Of a stretch of 26,286 bases of DNA, positions 8,227 to 15,208 are shown piece after piece. The position numbers and the translations under genes are program-made. The first letter of the stretch is position 1; each line of letters opens with the position of its first letter. This stretch comes from CAZWDO01 sp964632485 [NCBI: uncultured bacterium] (GTDB lineage Bacteria; JAGOEH01). A model generated the notes under the pieces. That model made no database searches. It was not told the DNA's origin and was given only the letters and a program-made list of their open reading frames with translations. Where the stretch lies: NCBI GenBank assembly GCA_964632485.1, contig CAZWDO010000004.1, forward strand, positions 134,091 through 160,376. The letters run 5' to 3'.

Positions 8227-8532
8227 CTATCTAATCTACATTATATAGTCCATAAAATCAATAACTTTTTATTACTTTTTTTACTTTTGTTTTCATTTTA
8301 TTATTTACCGCTTGACTCTTTATTTCATACTTTTTTTTTACTGCTTTATTTAAAATTTTTTCTTGTAATACTAACAGTAATGATTATATTACAATCAATT
8401 TTATTACTGGTATTTTCGATTAAATTACTTTTTAGAAAACTGGAGGATATATATATTTTCTTTTAGATTAAAAATTAATGATCGTTATTTATTGTGAGTA
8501 AACGATAACCTCTATTTAAATTAGGAGTGACT
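8227..8532. other. Divergent intergenic region, K+ channel / hutH
   Basis: About 306 very AT-rich bases with no supported gene. It holds a TATAAT-like -10 for the channel gene (minus strand, 8240-8245). A 7-bp inverted repeat CAGTAAT/ATTACTG (8375-8381 and 8403-8409) and a 6-bp one, ATCGTT/AACGAT (8481-8486 and 8500-8505), are possible operators near hutH. A good hutH ribosome-binding site, AGGAG, lies at 8523-8527. No consensus hutH promoter is visible. The short inverted repeats could be chance in such AT-rich DNA. Confidence 0.4.
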
Positions 8533-10053
8533 ATGATTTTTTTAAACGGTAATTCACTAACAATTGAGCAAGTTGTTCAAGTTGCCCGCCACTATGAACC
8601 CGTTAGTATTGAACCCGGCATAATTGAAACTATTAATCGGTGCTCATCCACTGTTGATCAATTTTTAGAAGAGGAAAGGATCGTATATGGAATTACTACA
8701 GGATTCGGCAGTTTTGCACAAATTACAATACCTCCTGAGAATGTTCGCCAGCTTCAGGTAAATTTATTAATGTCCCATGCATCCGGGATCGGACCCATTA
8801 TAAACGATGATCAGGTACGCGCCATGATTTTACTACGCGTCAATGCATTATGCAAAGGGTTTTCGGGTATTCGCTTAACAACGCTCGAACGATTACTTTT
8901 TTTTCTCAATCAAAATATTTTACCTCGCGTACCGCGCCAGGGTAGCGTAGGAGCCAGCGGAGATTTGGTGCCTCTCGCTCACATGTCCCTCCCTTTAATA
9001 GGACTGGGAAAAGTAAAATTTCAAAATGAAATAATGGATGCTAAAGAGATGCTTGATTATTTCAACTTAAAACCGATTGAGCTCTACGCAAAAGAAGGGT
9101 TAGCTCTGATAAACGGTACTCAACTTATGACTGCTGTTGGAACTTTAACTCTCTATGATTCTTTAAAATTAGCTACGCTCTGCGATATTGTTTCTGCCTG
9201 CTCAATCGAAGCTTTAAAGGGAACTGACACGCCTTTTGATCCACGGATCCATGCTTTACGTCCCCATAAAGGGCAACTTCAGGTAGCCGAAAACTTACTA
9301 AAGCTTTTAGATCATAGTGAAATTATGACCAGTCATAAAAGCTGTCAGAAAATACAGGATAGTTATTCATTGCGATGTATTCCCCAAGTCCATGGCGCTA
9401 GCCGAGATGCCTTAACTTATATTAAAAACGTTTTGGAAATTGAAATTAATTCCGTTACTGATAACCCAATAATATTTCCTGAATCCAATGAAAGCATCAG
9501 TTGCGGTAATTTTCATGGACAACCTGTTGCTCTTGCCCTTGATTTTCTTGCTATCGCATTGGCTGAATTTGCCAATATTTCTGAAAGACGAATTGAAAGG
9601 CTTGTTGATCCGGCTTTATCCAATCTTCCTCCGTTTTTAACTCCCGAAGGAGGTTTAAACTCGGGATACATGATTACTCAATATGCTGCTGCTTCCTTGG
9701 TTTCTGAAAACAAAGTCCTGGCGCATCCCGCTTCCGTCGATTCTATTCCCACATCAGCCAACCAGGAAGATCATGTCAGTATGGGTACCATTGCTGCCTT
9801 CAAAGCGCAAGAAGTATTTATCAATACACGGAATGTAATCGCCATTGAACTATTATGCGCCTGCCAGGGTCTTGATTTTATTTCAGAAAAACCCGGTTTA
9901 GGCATACAATATGCTCATAATTTTATCCGGAAACAAATACCCACCTTAACTCATGACCGGATTATGTCCTACGACATTGAAAAGATAAACCAATTAATCC
10001 AGAATTCAAGCATTATTGAGGAGGTTATCCGTGGAATCGGAATTTTATATTAA
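8533..10053 (+). CDS. hutH: Histidine ammonia-lyase
   Basis: HutH removes ammonia from L-histidine to give urocanate, the first step of histidine degradation. The 506-residue length is normal. The MIO cofactor arises from Ala-Ser-Gly in GSVGASGDLVPLAHMS (about residues 137-152). The catalytic Tyr lies in YGITTGFG, the active-site Ser-His in LLMSHASGIG points to histidine rather than phenylalanine as substrate, and VDSIPTSANQEDHVSMG is typical of HutH. I start at the ATG at 8533, five bases after AGGAG; a GTG at 8527 overlaps that site. The other hut genes (hutU, hutI, hutG/F) are absent here. Its 3' end overlaps cdd by 23 bases. Confidence 0.96.
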   Translation: MIFLNGNSLTIEQVVQVARHYEPVSIEPGIIETINRCSSTVDQFLEEERIVYGITTGFGSFAQITIPPENVRQLQVNLLMSHASGIGPIINDDQVRAMILLRVNALCKGFSGIRLTTLERLLFFLNQNILPRVPRQGSVGASGDLVPLAHMSLPLIGLGKVKFQNEIMDAKEMLDYFNLKPIELYAKEGLALINGTQLMTAVGTLTLYDSLKLATLCDIVSACSIEALKGTDTPFDPRIHALRPHKGQLQVAENLLKLLDHSEIMTSHKSCQKIQDSYSLRCIPQVHGASRDALTYIKNVLEIEINSVTDNPIIFPESNESISCGNFHGQPVALALDFLAIALAEFANISERRIERLVDPALSNLPPFLTPEGGLNSGYMITQYAAASLVSENKVLAHPASVDSIPTSANQEDHVSMGTIAAFKAQEVFINTRNVIAIELLCACQGLDFISEKPGLGIQYAHNFIRKQIPTLTHDRIMSYDIEKINQLIQNSSIIEEVIRGIGILY

Positions 10054-10435
10054 TCTGTTAAAAAAGGTTTTTCAACTTTCTAAACAAGCTTGGAGTCCTT
10101 ATTCTAAAATTCAAGTTGCCGCAATATTAATTACTGAGGACAATCTTTTGTTTGAAGGAGTTAATGTAGAAAATAGTTCGTATGGATTAACAATTTGCGC
10201 AGAAAGAAACGCTATTGGACACGCAATTGCTCATGGATATCGAAATTTCAAACACATTTTTTTATATTCACCCCAAATACCCAACATATTACCGTGTGGG
10301 GCTTGTCGCCAAGTACTGGCAGAATTTAATCCTTCTATTCCTATTATTACATCAGATTCTAACTTTAATTTTCAAATCATTCAGCTAAACGAAATTTTTC
10401 CAAGCTATTTTTCATTAACTAATTATTCAAACTAA
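10031..10435 (+). CDS. cdd: Cytidine deaminase
   Basis: Cdd hydrolyses cytidine and deoxycytidine to uridine and deoxyuridine in pyrimidine salvage. The 134-residue length fits the small tetrameric class. The zinc site is complete: C56 and catalytic E58 in TICAERNAI, and C89/C92 in PCGACRQ. The substrate motif NVENSSYGLT is present. The GTG start at 10031 follows AGGAGG (10019-10024) by six bases, and both lie inside the end of hutH, so the genes are almost certainly cotranscribed and coupled. A TTG at 10016 is open but would overlap the Shine-Dalgarno. Both enzymes of this pair release ammonia. No terminator hairpin is evident after it. Confidence 0.96.
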   Translation: MESEFYINLLKKVFQLSKQAWSPYSKIQVAAILITEDNLLFEGVNVENSSYGLTICAERNAIGHAIAHGYRNFKHIFLYSPQIPNILPCGACRQVLAEFNPSIPIITSDSNFNFQIIQLNEIFPSYFSLTNYSN

Positions 10436-10482
10436 ACCTAAAAAAAATGTAGATCGTTATTAAATTTTCGTTTTACCGATTT

Positions 10483-10665
10483 TTATAACTCTTTTTCATT
10501 TTTATTAACAAGAGTTATCGCAGCAAAAAGTAACATAGTAAATAGTATGCTGCCGAAATACAAGGAACCGGTAACTTTTGCATCTGCAGCAAGATAGAAA
10601 GCAATCGATCCAGGAATTAAAGTTATAATCGCGATTAAAATCCAAGCAATTACTTTAGTAATCAT
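10483..10665 (-). CDS. Small two-helix membrane protein, unknown
   Basis: A 60-residue protein I do not recognise. It begins MITKVIAWILIAIITLIPG and has two predicted membrane helices (about 3-23 and 31-52) joined by a short loop with Asp and Lys, then a charged tail NKNEKEL. The ATG at 10665 is four bases after AGGAGG. The open frame continues 17 codons upstream, but that stretch lacks a good site and crosses the leader. A consensus-like promoter of its own lies immediately upstream (10688-10716), so this is a real, separately transcribed small gene. Confidence 0.7.
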   Translation of the reverse strand: MITKVIAWILIAIITLIPGSIAFYLAADAKVTGSLYFGSILFTMLLFAAITLVNKNEKEL

Positions 10666-10687
10666 GATTCCTCCTTTGTTTTTATTA

Positions 10688-10716
10688 ATAATAATATATT
10701 TATCTCTGTTTGTCAA
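10688..10716 (-). promoter_or_regulatory. Sigma-70-type promoter for the small membrane protein
   Basis: On the minus strand TTGACA (10716-10711) is followed after exactly 17 bases by TATTAT (10693-10688, 5/6). The predicted transcript would begin at about 10681 and reach the AGGAGG site at once. Confidence 0.7.
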
Positions 10717-10725
10717 TATTTTTTA

Positions 10726-11637
10726 TCACAAGATTAATTCTTTTTCAAATTTTACTGACTGATTATTACATTTTAAAAGAATAGTATTTTGATAATAGCG
10801 TGGTAGTATTGGTAAATCAAAATCTAGATTAATCTTTTTATACTCATTTTGAGCCAGAGAATAGATTTCATTATTTTTAGCGTAATTTATTAATCCCTGT
10901 TTTGATTCTCTAACTTCAATACTAAAATCATTTTTTGATAAGATCAATTTCCCATTTCCCATATTTTTAATAATTAATTCGCAAGACAGTTGATCATTTT
11001 CTTTTTTCCATTGCCCATCGATCCAGATTTTACCTCCCTCATCTACTTGTGTGAATTTGCCAAATCCGTTTTTTTCAATTGAAGGAAATATTTGATTTTC
11101 AGTTTGGTTAGTTATAAATGTTTTTTTCTTTTCTGAATAATAAAAAGTAATCCAATCTGTCTCTTCAATCGGGTTCTCCCACTGATAAACCAAATAAAAT
11201 TTTTTTAAGCGCATTATCTCCTGGGGTAAAAATAAATATAATAGCTTTTCAGCTCTTTTTTTAGACCCGTAGGGGGTTACCAGTTTTTTTGATCCCAAAA
11301 AAAGCGGTGAATATACTTTATAATCTGTTTTTATATAAACAGTCAATTCATTTAATTTTTTTTTCATTTTTTGATCCCTGAAAAATAATATTTTATTTTT
11401 ATCAATTCGGGAAATCAATGACGGTACATCCAATGTTATTATAATTAAGGGAGATCGATCCCATTGTAAAGGATGATAACCAATATAGTAATCAAATTCC
11501 ATTTCAGTAACGGATTGGGGTAAGGAAATTTTTTCCTGATCAGGGGAAAAAAATACTGCTTTTAGCCCGTTCATTTCACTTAAACTTAATGAGAAAAAAA
11601 ACAAAAATAATACTATTATTAGAATACTTTTGCTCAT
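10726..11637 (-). CDS. Exported protein of unknown function
   Basis: A 303-residue protein that I do not recognise. It starts with a signal peptide: MSKSIL, then a hydrophobic core to about residue 19, then SLSE. The mature part is rich in alternating hydrophobic and charged residues with many Lys and aromatic residues, suggesting a beta-rich periplasmic or outer-membrane-associated fold. The C-terminal 100 residues look like one or two immunoglobulin-type strands (ELIIKNMGNGKLILSKNDF). I chose the ATG at 11637 because it overlaps the upstream stop as ATGA and follows GGGAG by seven bases; an upstream ATG at 11658 would lie inside the previous gene. It is coupled to the lipoprotein gene before it, so the two probably act together in the envelope. 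Confidence 0.65.
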   Translation of the reverse strand: MSKSILIIVLFLFFFSLSLSEMNGLKAVFFSPDQEKISLPQSVTEMEFDYYIGYHPLQWDRSPLIIITLDVPSLISRIDKNKILFFRDQKMKKKLNELTVYIKTDYKVYSPLFLGSKKLVTPYGSKKRAEKLLYLFLPQEIMRLKKFYLVYQWENPIEETDWITFYYSEKKKTFITNQTENQIFPSIEKNGFGKFTQVDEGGKIWIDGQWKKENDQLSCELIIKNMGNGKLILSKNDFSIEVRESKQGLINYAKNNEIYSLAQNEYKKINLDFDLPILPRYYQNTILLKCNNQSVKFEKELIL

Positions 11638-12212
11638 GGAATATCTCCCTTTCTCCAAGTATATACGACATGATCATCCCATGTGGCTACCATTAGTTTT
11701 AGCCATTCAGTATCTTCATTTTTCATTTCTTTTGGAAAAATTAAACCAAAAGTAATTTCCCAGCTAGGCTCATCATATATATGACCATCTGCATGAATGG
11801 GTTTATACTGAGGATGTGTTCCTTCACCAATAAGTTCAGGCTTACATCGTTCCATTCGATCATTCATTAAAACAAAACTTTCACGTAAATCAATCAATAA
11901 ATTTTGCATTGATTTTGAACGGGCTGTAATATTGAACCAAATATGATTTTCCGCATATTTTACATAACGTCGAAGGGAAGACTTTGCAACTCCTTTATCA
12001 AATCCTTTATCTCTTATATAGTTACGATAGTACTGATCAATATGATCCGGAGTATTATATTCAATAATATATGAAATTTGACGATCCTTATTAACTCGAT
12101 CGTATAATTCACTCAATTCAGTATAATATTCACCTCCATAGTCATAATATCGATGAAAACAATTCAATGTAAAAATCGATCCAAAAACAATGATCCATCC
12201 TATATAACGCAT
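11634..12212 (-). CDS. Predicted lipoprotein, unknown function
   Basis: A 192-residue protein with a short basic start (MRY), a hydrophobic stretch and a cysteine at residue 18 (FTLNC), a relaxed lipobox with Asn at -1. I therefore predict lipidation, with moderate confidence. The mature chain has a charged helical part (about 25-110), then an aromatic-rich segment (WEITFGLIFPKEM, VVYTWRKGDIP) that may be beta. No family is recognised. The start at 12212 follows AAAGGAG by five bases; an open extension to 12263 has no ribosome site and would place residues before the signal. It is the first of two coupled genes. A strong terminator just upstream separates it from the acidic repeat gene, so it needs its own promoter. 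A TTGGCA near the terminator tail is the only hint of one. Confidence 0.6.
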   Translation of the reverse strand: MRYIGWIIVFGSIFTLNCFHRYYDYGGEYYTELSELYDRVNKDRQISYIIEYNTPDHIDQYYRNYIRDKGFDKGVAKSSLRRYVKYAENHIWFNITARSKSMQNLLIDLRESFVLMNDRMERCKPELIGEGTHPQYKPIHADGHIYDEPSWEITFGLIFPKEMKNEDTEWLKLMVATWDDHVVYTWRKGDIP

Positions 12213-12261
12213 AATTTCTCCTTTGAATAACGTTTCTTTAAAATTATGCATTTTATATGCC

Positions 12262-12294
12262 AAAAAAAAAAGCCTTCTTCGAAAAGAAGGCTTT
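12262..12294 (-). terminator. Rho-independent terminator of the acidic repeat gene
   Basis: On the minus strand an 11-bp perfect stem AAAGCCTTCTT/AAGAAGGCTTT (12294-12269) closes a TTCG tetraloop and runs straight into ten T residues (12271-12262). The plus-strand side has no T-run, so it acts on minus-strand transcripts only. Confidence 0.9.
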
Positions 12295-12312
12295 AATATG
12301 GAACCTATTTAG

Positions 12313-12702
12313 TTATTTTTCGTCATCCTCATCAACCCACTCTTCATCATCTTCATCGTCCCAATCCTCATCATCTTCATCGTCCCAATCCTCATCATCC
12401 TCATCGTCCCACTCTTCATCATCCTCATCGTCCCACTCTTCATCATCCTCATCATCCCACTCTTCATCATCCTCAACTAGGTCCTCATCTGTTTCCTCAG
12501 CGGATTTTGCAATCGCTTTATAGGAAATAGTCTCATCCTCCTTAATAACTAACCAATTTGCATTATTAACGAATTGAGTTATCGAAACATGATTCAGTTT
12601 ATTTGTTTCATCAAGATATGAAAACATACTGATATTGTTAAGAACATCAGTAAAAAATAATTGATTACTTTCACCGGAATTAGAACAAGTTAAATGCTGC
12701 AT
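12313..12702 (-). CDS. Protein with six tandem acidic 8-residue repeats
   Basis: A 129-residue protein of unknown function. Residues 1-70 form a non-repetitive N-terminal part (including FFTDVLNNISMFSYLDE and NNANWLVIKEDETISYKAI), perhaps a small alpha/beta fold. Residues 77-129 are almost wholly Asp/Glu, with a Trp every eight residues in the unit E-E-W-D-D-E-D-D. Six Trp codons are spaced exactly 24 bases apart (12337, 12361, 12385, 12409, 12433, 12457). The tail is extremely acidic. AAGGAG lies five bases before the ATG. The gene has its own TTGACT promoter and its own terminator, so it is monocistronic. It lies beside the candidate origin. The acidic tail recalls DNA-mimic or RNA-polymerase-delta-like tails, but the N-terminus does not match delta, and I claim no function. 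Confidence 0.75.
   Translation of the reverse strand: MQHLTCSNSGESNQLFFTDVLNNISMFSYLDETNKLNHVSITQFVNNANWLVIKEDETISYKAIAKSAEETDEDLVEDDEEWDDEDDEEWDDEDDEEWDDEDDEDWDDEDDEDWDDEDDEEWVDEDDEK
12319..12474 (-). repeat. 24-bp coding tandem repeat, six units
   Basis: Six and a fraction imperfect 24-bp units encode the acidic repeats. Differences between units are mostly silent or Glu/Asp swaps (GAG/GAT third base), and one unit has Val for Asp. This pattern fits duplication by slippage followed by purifying selection on charge. Copy number is likely to vary between strains. Confidence 0.85.
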
Positions 12703-13146
12703 AATAACTCCTTTTTAATTTTTGCTAATTTACTATATTTCAATTTGAAAGTCAAGACCAAAATCTATTCTATTTATCAAAAATCTTTAGGTTTCAAAAT
12801 ATAATATTGAGTAACATTTCTAATTTGAAAATTTTTATTTAAAGAATTAATATTAAGTTAAATTTATAGTAATAGTTTAAATATTTATTATAGAGGCTTA
12901 AAAATGTTGATAAATTTTTAACCTGCGTGTTTATAGAAGATTAGCTCAATTCAATTTTTAAAATTTAGAATAGTTGTTAACATTTTAAATTTAATTGGAA
13001 ATTTTTTTTATTTTGCCCACTGAATAGGCACACTCTATACACATTCAAAACAGGTGATATTATTGTAATTTTATATTGGAGCTATTATTATAATGTGGAT
13101 AGTATGTTAATAGAGTGATATTTGATTTATAATTTTTTAAAAATAG
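12703..13146. other. Candidate chromosomal origin (oriC) region next to dnaA
   Basis: A gene-free, extremely AT-rich stretch of about 440 bases between the dnaA 3' end and the acidic repeat gene. It holds three 8/9 matches to the DnaA box TTATCCACA/TTATNCACA: TGTTGATAA (12905-12913), CTATACACA (13035-13043) and TGTGGATAG (13094-13102). Several A/T-only runs between them could serve as an unwinding element. The first 50 bases also carry the promoter of the acidic gene. Proximity to dnaA and to a perfect parS supports the idea. The boxes are few and none is perfect, so the origin could instead lie elsewhere. Confidence 0.5.
12727..12755 (-). promoter_or_regulatory. Promoter of the acidic repeat gene
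   Basis: On the minus strand TTGACT (12755-12750) is followed after 17 bases by TAAATT (12732-12727, 4/6), about 25 bases before the start codon. The -10 match is modest. Confidence 0.5.
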
Positions 13147-14490
13147 TTACTGATTAATTTCTATCAGATGAATTATATGTTCAATTTGTTTTTTAAAATC
13201 ATTCGATTCATTCATCATTTTAGCAATTCGATCACAGGCATTGAGCACTGTTGAATGATCACGACGGCCAAATTTCATTCCAATCGTAATTAATGTTTCT
13301 CTTGATAATTCACGAGAAAGATACATAGCAATCATTCGAGGAACGGCTATATTAGTTTTTCTTCCTCTGTCTAAAAGATTGTTTTGATTAATATTAAAAA
13401 AAGAGGACACTATTTTTTGAATCATTTCAATTGAATATTTTTCATTTTTTCTTGGAATTAAATCTTTTAATACCTCTTTGCACAGATCAAGTGTAATAGG
13501 CAGATCAGATAAGGAATAGAAAGCGCTTAGGCGAGTAATAATTCCTTCAAGTTCCCTGATATTATTTTTAAATTGATTCGCTAAATAATATAACGTATCC
13601 TCATCTAAATTAAAATTATGATTTTCCAGTTTCTTTTTTAAAATAGCAATTCGTGTTTCCAAATCGGGAGGTTGAATATCAACCACTAGTCCCCATTGAA
13701 AGCGTGTGATCAAACGATCATTTATATCTTTAATTTCATTAGGAGCTCGGTCAGAAGTTAGGACAATTTGTTTTCCTGCTTCATGAAGATGATTAAAAGT
13801 ATGAAAAAATTCAACTTGAGTTCCTTCTTTGCCAGATAAAAAATGGATATCGTCAATTAACAGCAAATCTATATTATTAAAATAGCGATTAAAATCCAAT
13901 ATAGATTGTTGTTGTACTGCATTTATGAAAAAATTCATAAATGCTTTTGATGAAAGATAGCAGATATTTAGATTACTATTTTTTAATAGGCAATAATTGC
14001 CTATAGATTGTAAAAGATGAGTTTTGCCCAAACCTGAGGAACCATAGATAACCAAGGGATTATATGCAGCATAGTAGAGAAAATCAGCAACTTTTTGGGA
14101 TGCTGCAAAAGCAAATTGGTTACAATCCCCCACTACAAAATTAGTAAAAGTATAACGGTTGTTCAATTGACTTTGCATTGTAATTTCATTTACCGGCGGT
14201 TCAAAGAAATTCATTTTTTCCTGAACAACGGGAAATTTTTCTTTAGGAATATCTTCCCCTTTAAAAATAAGTTTTAAATTTTTACCGGTTATTTGCGCCA
14301 GGGTTTGTTGGATAATGGTATAATAATGTTCTTGTATCCAATCCGCAATAAACTGATTTTTTACAGTTAAGTAAACTTTTTCATTATCCATATTGTCAAG
14401 TTCTACTTGGCGAAACCAAGAATCTACAGTAGCCTTAGTAATTTTATTTTCGAGCTGATTTAAACACGTTGACCAAATTTTTTTATACAT
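13147..14490 (-). CDS. dnaA: Chromosomal replication initiator DnaA
   Basis: DnaA binds ATP and origin boxes and opens the chromosome for replication. The 447-residue product has domain I (about 1-75, with W/F-rich helices), a short linker domain II, and the AAA+ domain III with Walker A GSSGLGKTH (150-158), Walker B LLLIDDIHFL and the sensor region. Domain IV ends with the DNA-binding signature RRDHSTVLNACDRI. The ATG is preceded by AGAAGG at five bases. A good promoter lies upstream. dnaN and recF are not next to it; instead it faces ompH divergently. A putative origin lies just past its 3' end. Identity is certain from the motifs. Confidence 0.98.
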   Translation of the reverse strand: MYKKIWSTCLNQLENKITKATVDSWFRQVELDNMDNEKVYLTVKNQFIADWIQEHYYTIIQQTLAQITGKNLKLIFKGEDIPKEKFPVVQEKMNFFEPPVNEITMQSQLNNRYTFTNFVVGDCNQFAFAASQKVADFLYYAAYNPLVIYGSSGLGKTHLLQSIGNYCLLKNSNLNICYLSSKAFMNFFINAVQQQSILDFNRYFNNIDLLLIDDIHFLSGKEGTQVEFFHTFNHLHEAGKQIVLTSDRAPNEIKDINDRLITRFQWGLVVDIQPPDLETRIAILKKKLENHNFNLDEDTLYYLANQFKNNIRELEGIITRLSAFYSLSDLPITLDLCKEVLKDLIPRKNEKYSIEMIQKIVSSFFNINQNNLLDRGRKTNIAVPRMIAMYLSRELSRETLITIGMKFGRRDHSTVLNACDRIAKMMNESNDFKKQIEHIIHLIEINQ

Positions 14491-14514
14491 TTTTACCTTC
14501 TTTAGAGATCATTG

Positions 14515-14542
14515 ATAATAAGAAAAAAAATTTAAAAGTCAA
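14515..14542 (-). promoter_or_regulatory. dnaA promoter
   Basis: On the minus strand TTGACT (14542-14537, 5/6) is followed after a 16-base A/T-rich spacer by TATTAT (14520-14515, 5/6). The leader to the dnaA ATG is short. I see no DnaA box within it, so autoregulation is not evident. Confidence 0.65.
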
Positions 14543-14588
14543 GCCTTTTATTTCAAAAAAAAATATTGAGTGTATGGGCTTTTTATCA

Positions 14589-14617
14589 TTGACAAACCAG
14601 TTTTTTTTTTATATAAT
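14589..14617 (+). promoter_or_regulatory. Consensus sigma-70 promoter for ompH
   Basis: TTGACA (14589-14594) and TATAAT (14612-14617) are both perfect and exactly 17 bases apart. The spacer includes an uninterrupted run of ten T (14601-14610). AAGGAG at 14637-14642 lies six bases before the ATG. Confidence 0.85.
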
Positions 14618-14648
14618 TAAAGATTAAATTTAAAAAAAGGAGTGTTGT

Positions 14649-15173
14649 ATGTTAAAAAAGTTTTTTGCTGGCATGGTGTTAATTTATTTTATGTCGACAA
14701 TTTCCTTAATGGCGCAAATAAAAATTGCCTATGTTGATATTATGAAAATCAGGGAAGAATATCAGGAATTTAAAAATGCTGAGATAACATTTCAAAAGGA
14801 AATGGAATCCGTTCAGACACGAATCAAAAATAAGGAAATGGAGATACAGAGCCTCCAAAAAGAAATAGAAGCTCAATCAATGTTATTATCAGAAGAAAAG
14901 AAAAAGGAGAAAGAGAAAAAATACGGTGAATTGGTTCAGCAGTATCAAAGTATGGTACAGGAAGAACAAGAAAAGGCTTCACGCAGAGAAGGTGAATTAT
15001 TAGAACCCATTCAGAAGAAATTAAAAATTGCTATTAATAATGTAGCTGTTAAAGAGGGATTTGATTTTGTATTGGACATCTCCAATCTATATTATGGAAA
15101 AGATGCCTGGGATGTAACCAATCAGGTTATTCGTGAATTAGGCAGCGTTAAATTGCCTCTAAATAATAAGTAA
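14649..15173 (+). CDS. OmpH/Skp family periplasmic chaperone
   Basis: A 174-residue protein of the OmpH (Skp) family, which holds unfolded outer-membrane proteins in the periplasm. A signal peptide (MLKKFFAG, then a hydrophobic core, with likely cleavage after SLMA, residue 22) is followed by the family's first strand KIAYVDIMKIREEY. A long charged coiled-coil comes next (about 40-120, rich in Glu, Lys and Gln), then the C-terminal strand region VKEGFDFVLDISNLYYG. Length is typical. In many bacteria ompH follows bamA; here it stands alone behind its own strong promoter. Its presence implies an outer membrane. A parS site lies nine bases after the stop. Confidence 0.88.
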   Translation: MLKKFFAGMVLIYFMSTISLMAQIKIAYVDIMKIREEYQEFKNAEITFQKEMESVQTRIKNKEMEIQSLQKEIEAQSMLLSEEKKKEKEKKYGELVQQYQSMVQEEQEKASRREGELLEPIQKKLKIAINNVAVKEGFDFVLDISNLYYGKDAWDVTNQVIRELGSVKLPLNNK

Positions 15174-15181
15174 AATCTATA

Positions 15182-15197
15182 TGTTCCACGTGGAACA
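15182..15197. other. parS centromere site (ParB binding)
   Basis: TGTTCCACGTGGAACA is a perfect 16-bp palindrome. It matches the widely conserved ParB target (TGTTTCACGTGAAACA type, with the C/G variant known from pseudomonads). Partly symmetric flanks ATCTATAT (15175-15182) and ATATAGAT (15201-15208) extend the dyad. It lies between ompH and the wbqC-like gene, about 0.7 kb from the dnaA start and 2 kb from the candidate origin, as expected for origin-proximal parS. parA and parB are not in the window. Confidence 0.88.
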
Positions 15198-15208
15198 TTG
15201 ATATAGAT

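Noticed and set aside
8375-8505. Short inverted repeats upstream of hutH as an HutC-type operator
   Set aside because: They are only 6-7 bp with long spacers in very AT-rich DNA, and no hut repressor gene is nearby; kept only as a weak note.
12319-12474. Regular 24-bp repeats considered as a CRISPR array or iterons
   Set aside because: Units abut without unique spacers, lie in frame inside a gene and vary mainly at silent or Glu/Asp positions. They are protein-coding tandem repeats.
12257-12523. Plus-strand open frame encoding a Ser-rich repeat protein (SSSSSSHSS pattern)
   Set aside because: It is the antisense shadow of the acidic repeat gene. The minus-strand gene has a ribosome site, promoter and terminator, whereas this frame starts within the terminator hairpin and has none.
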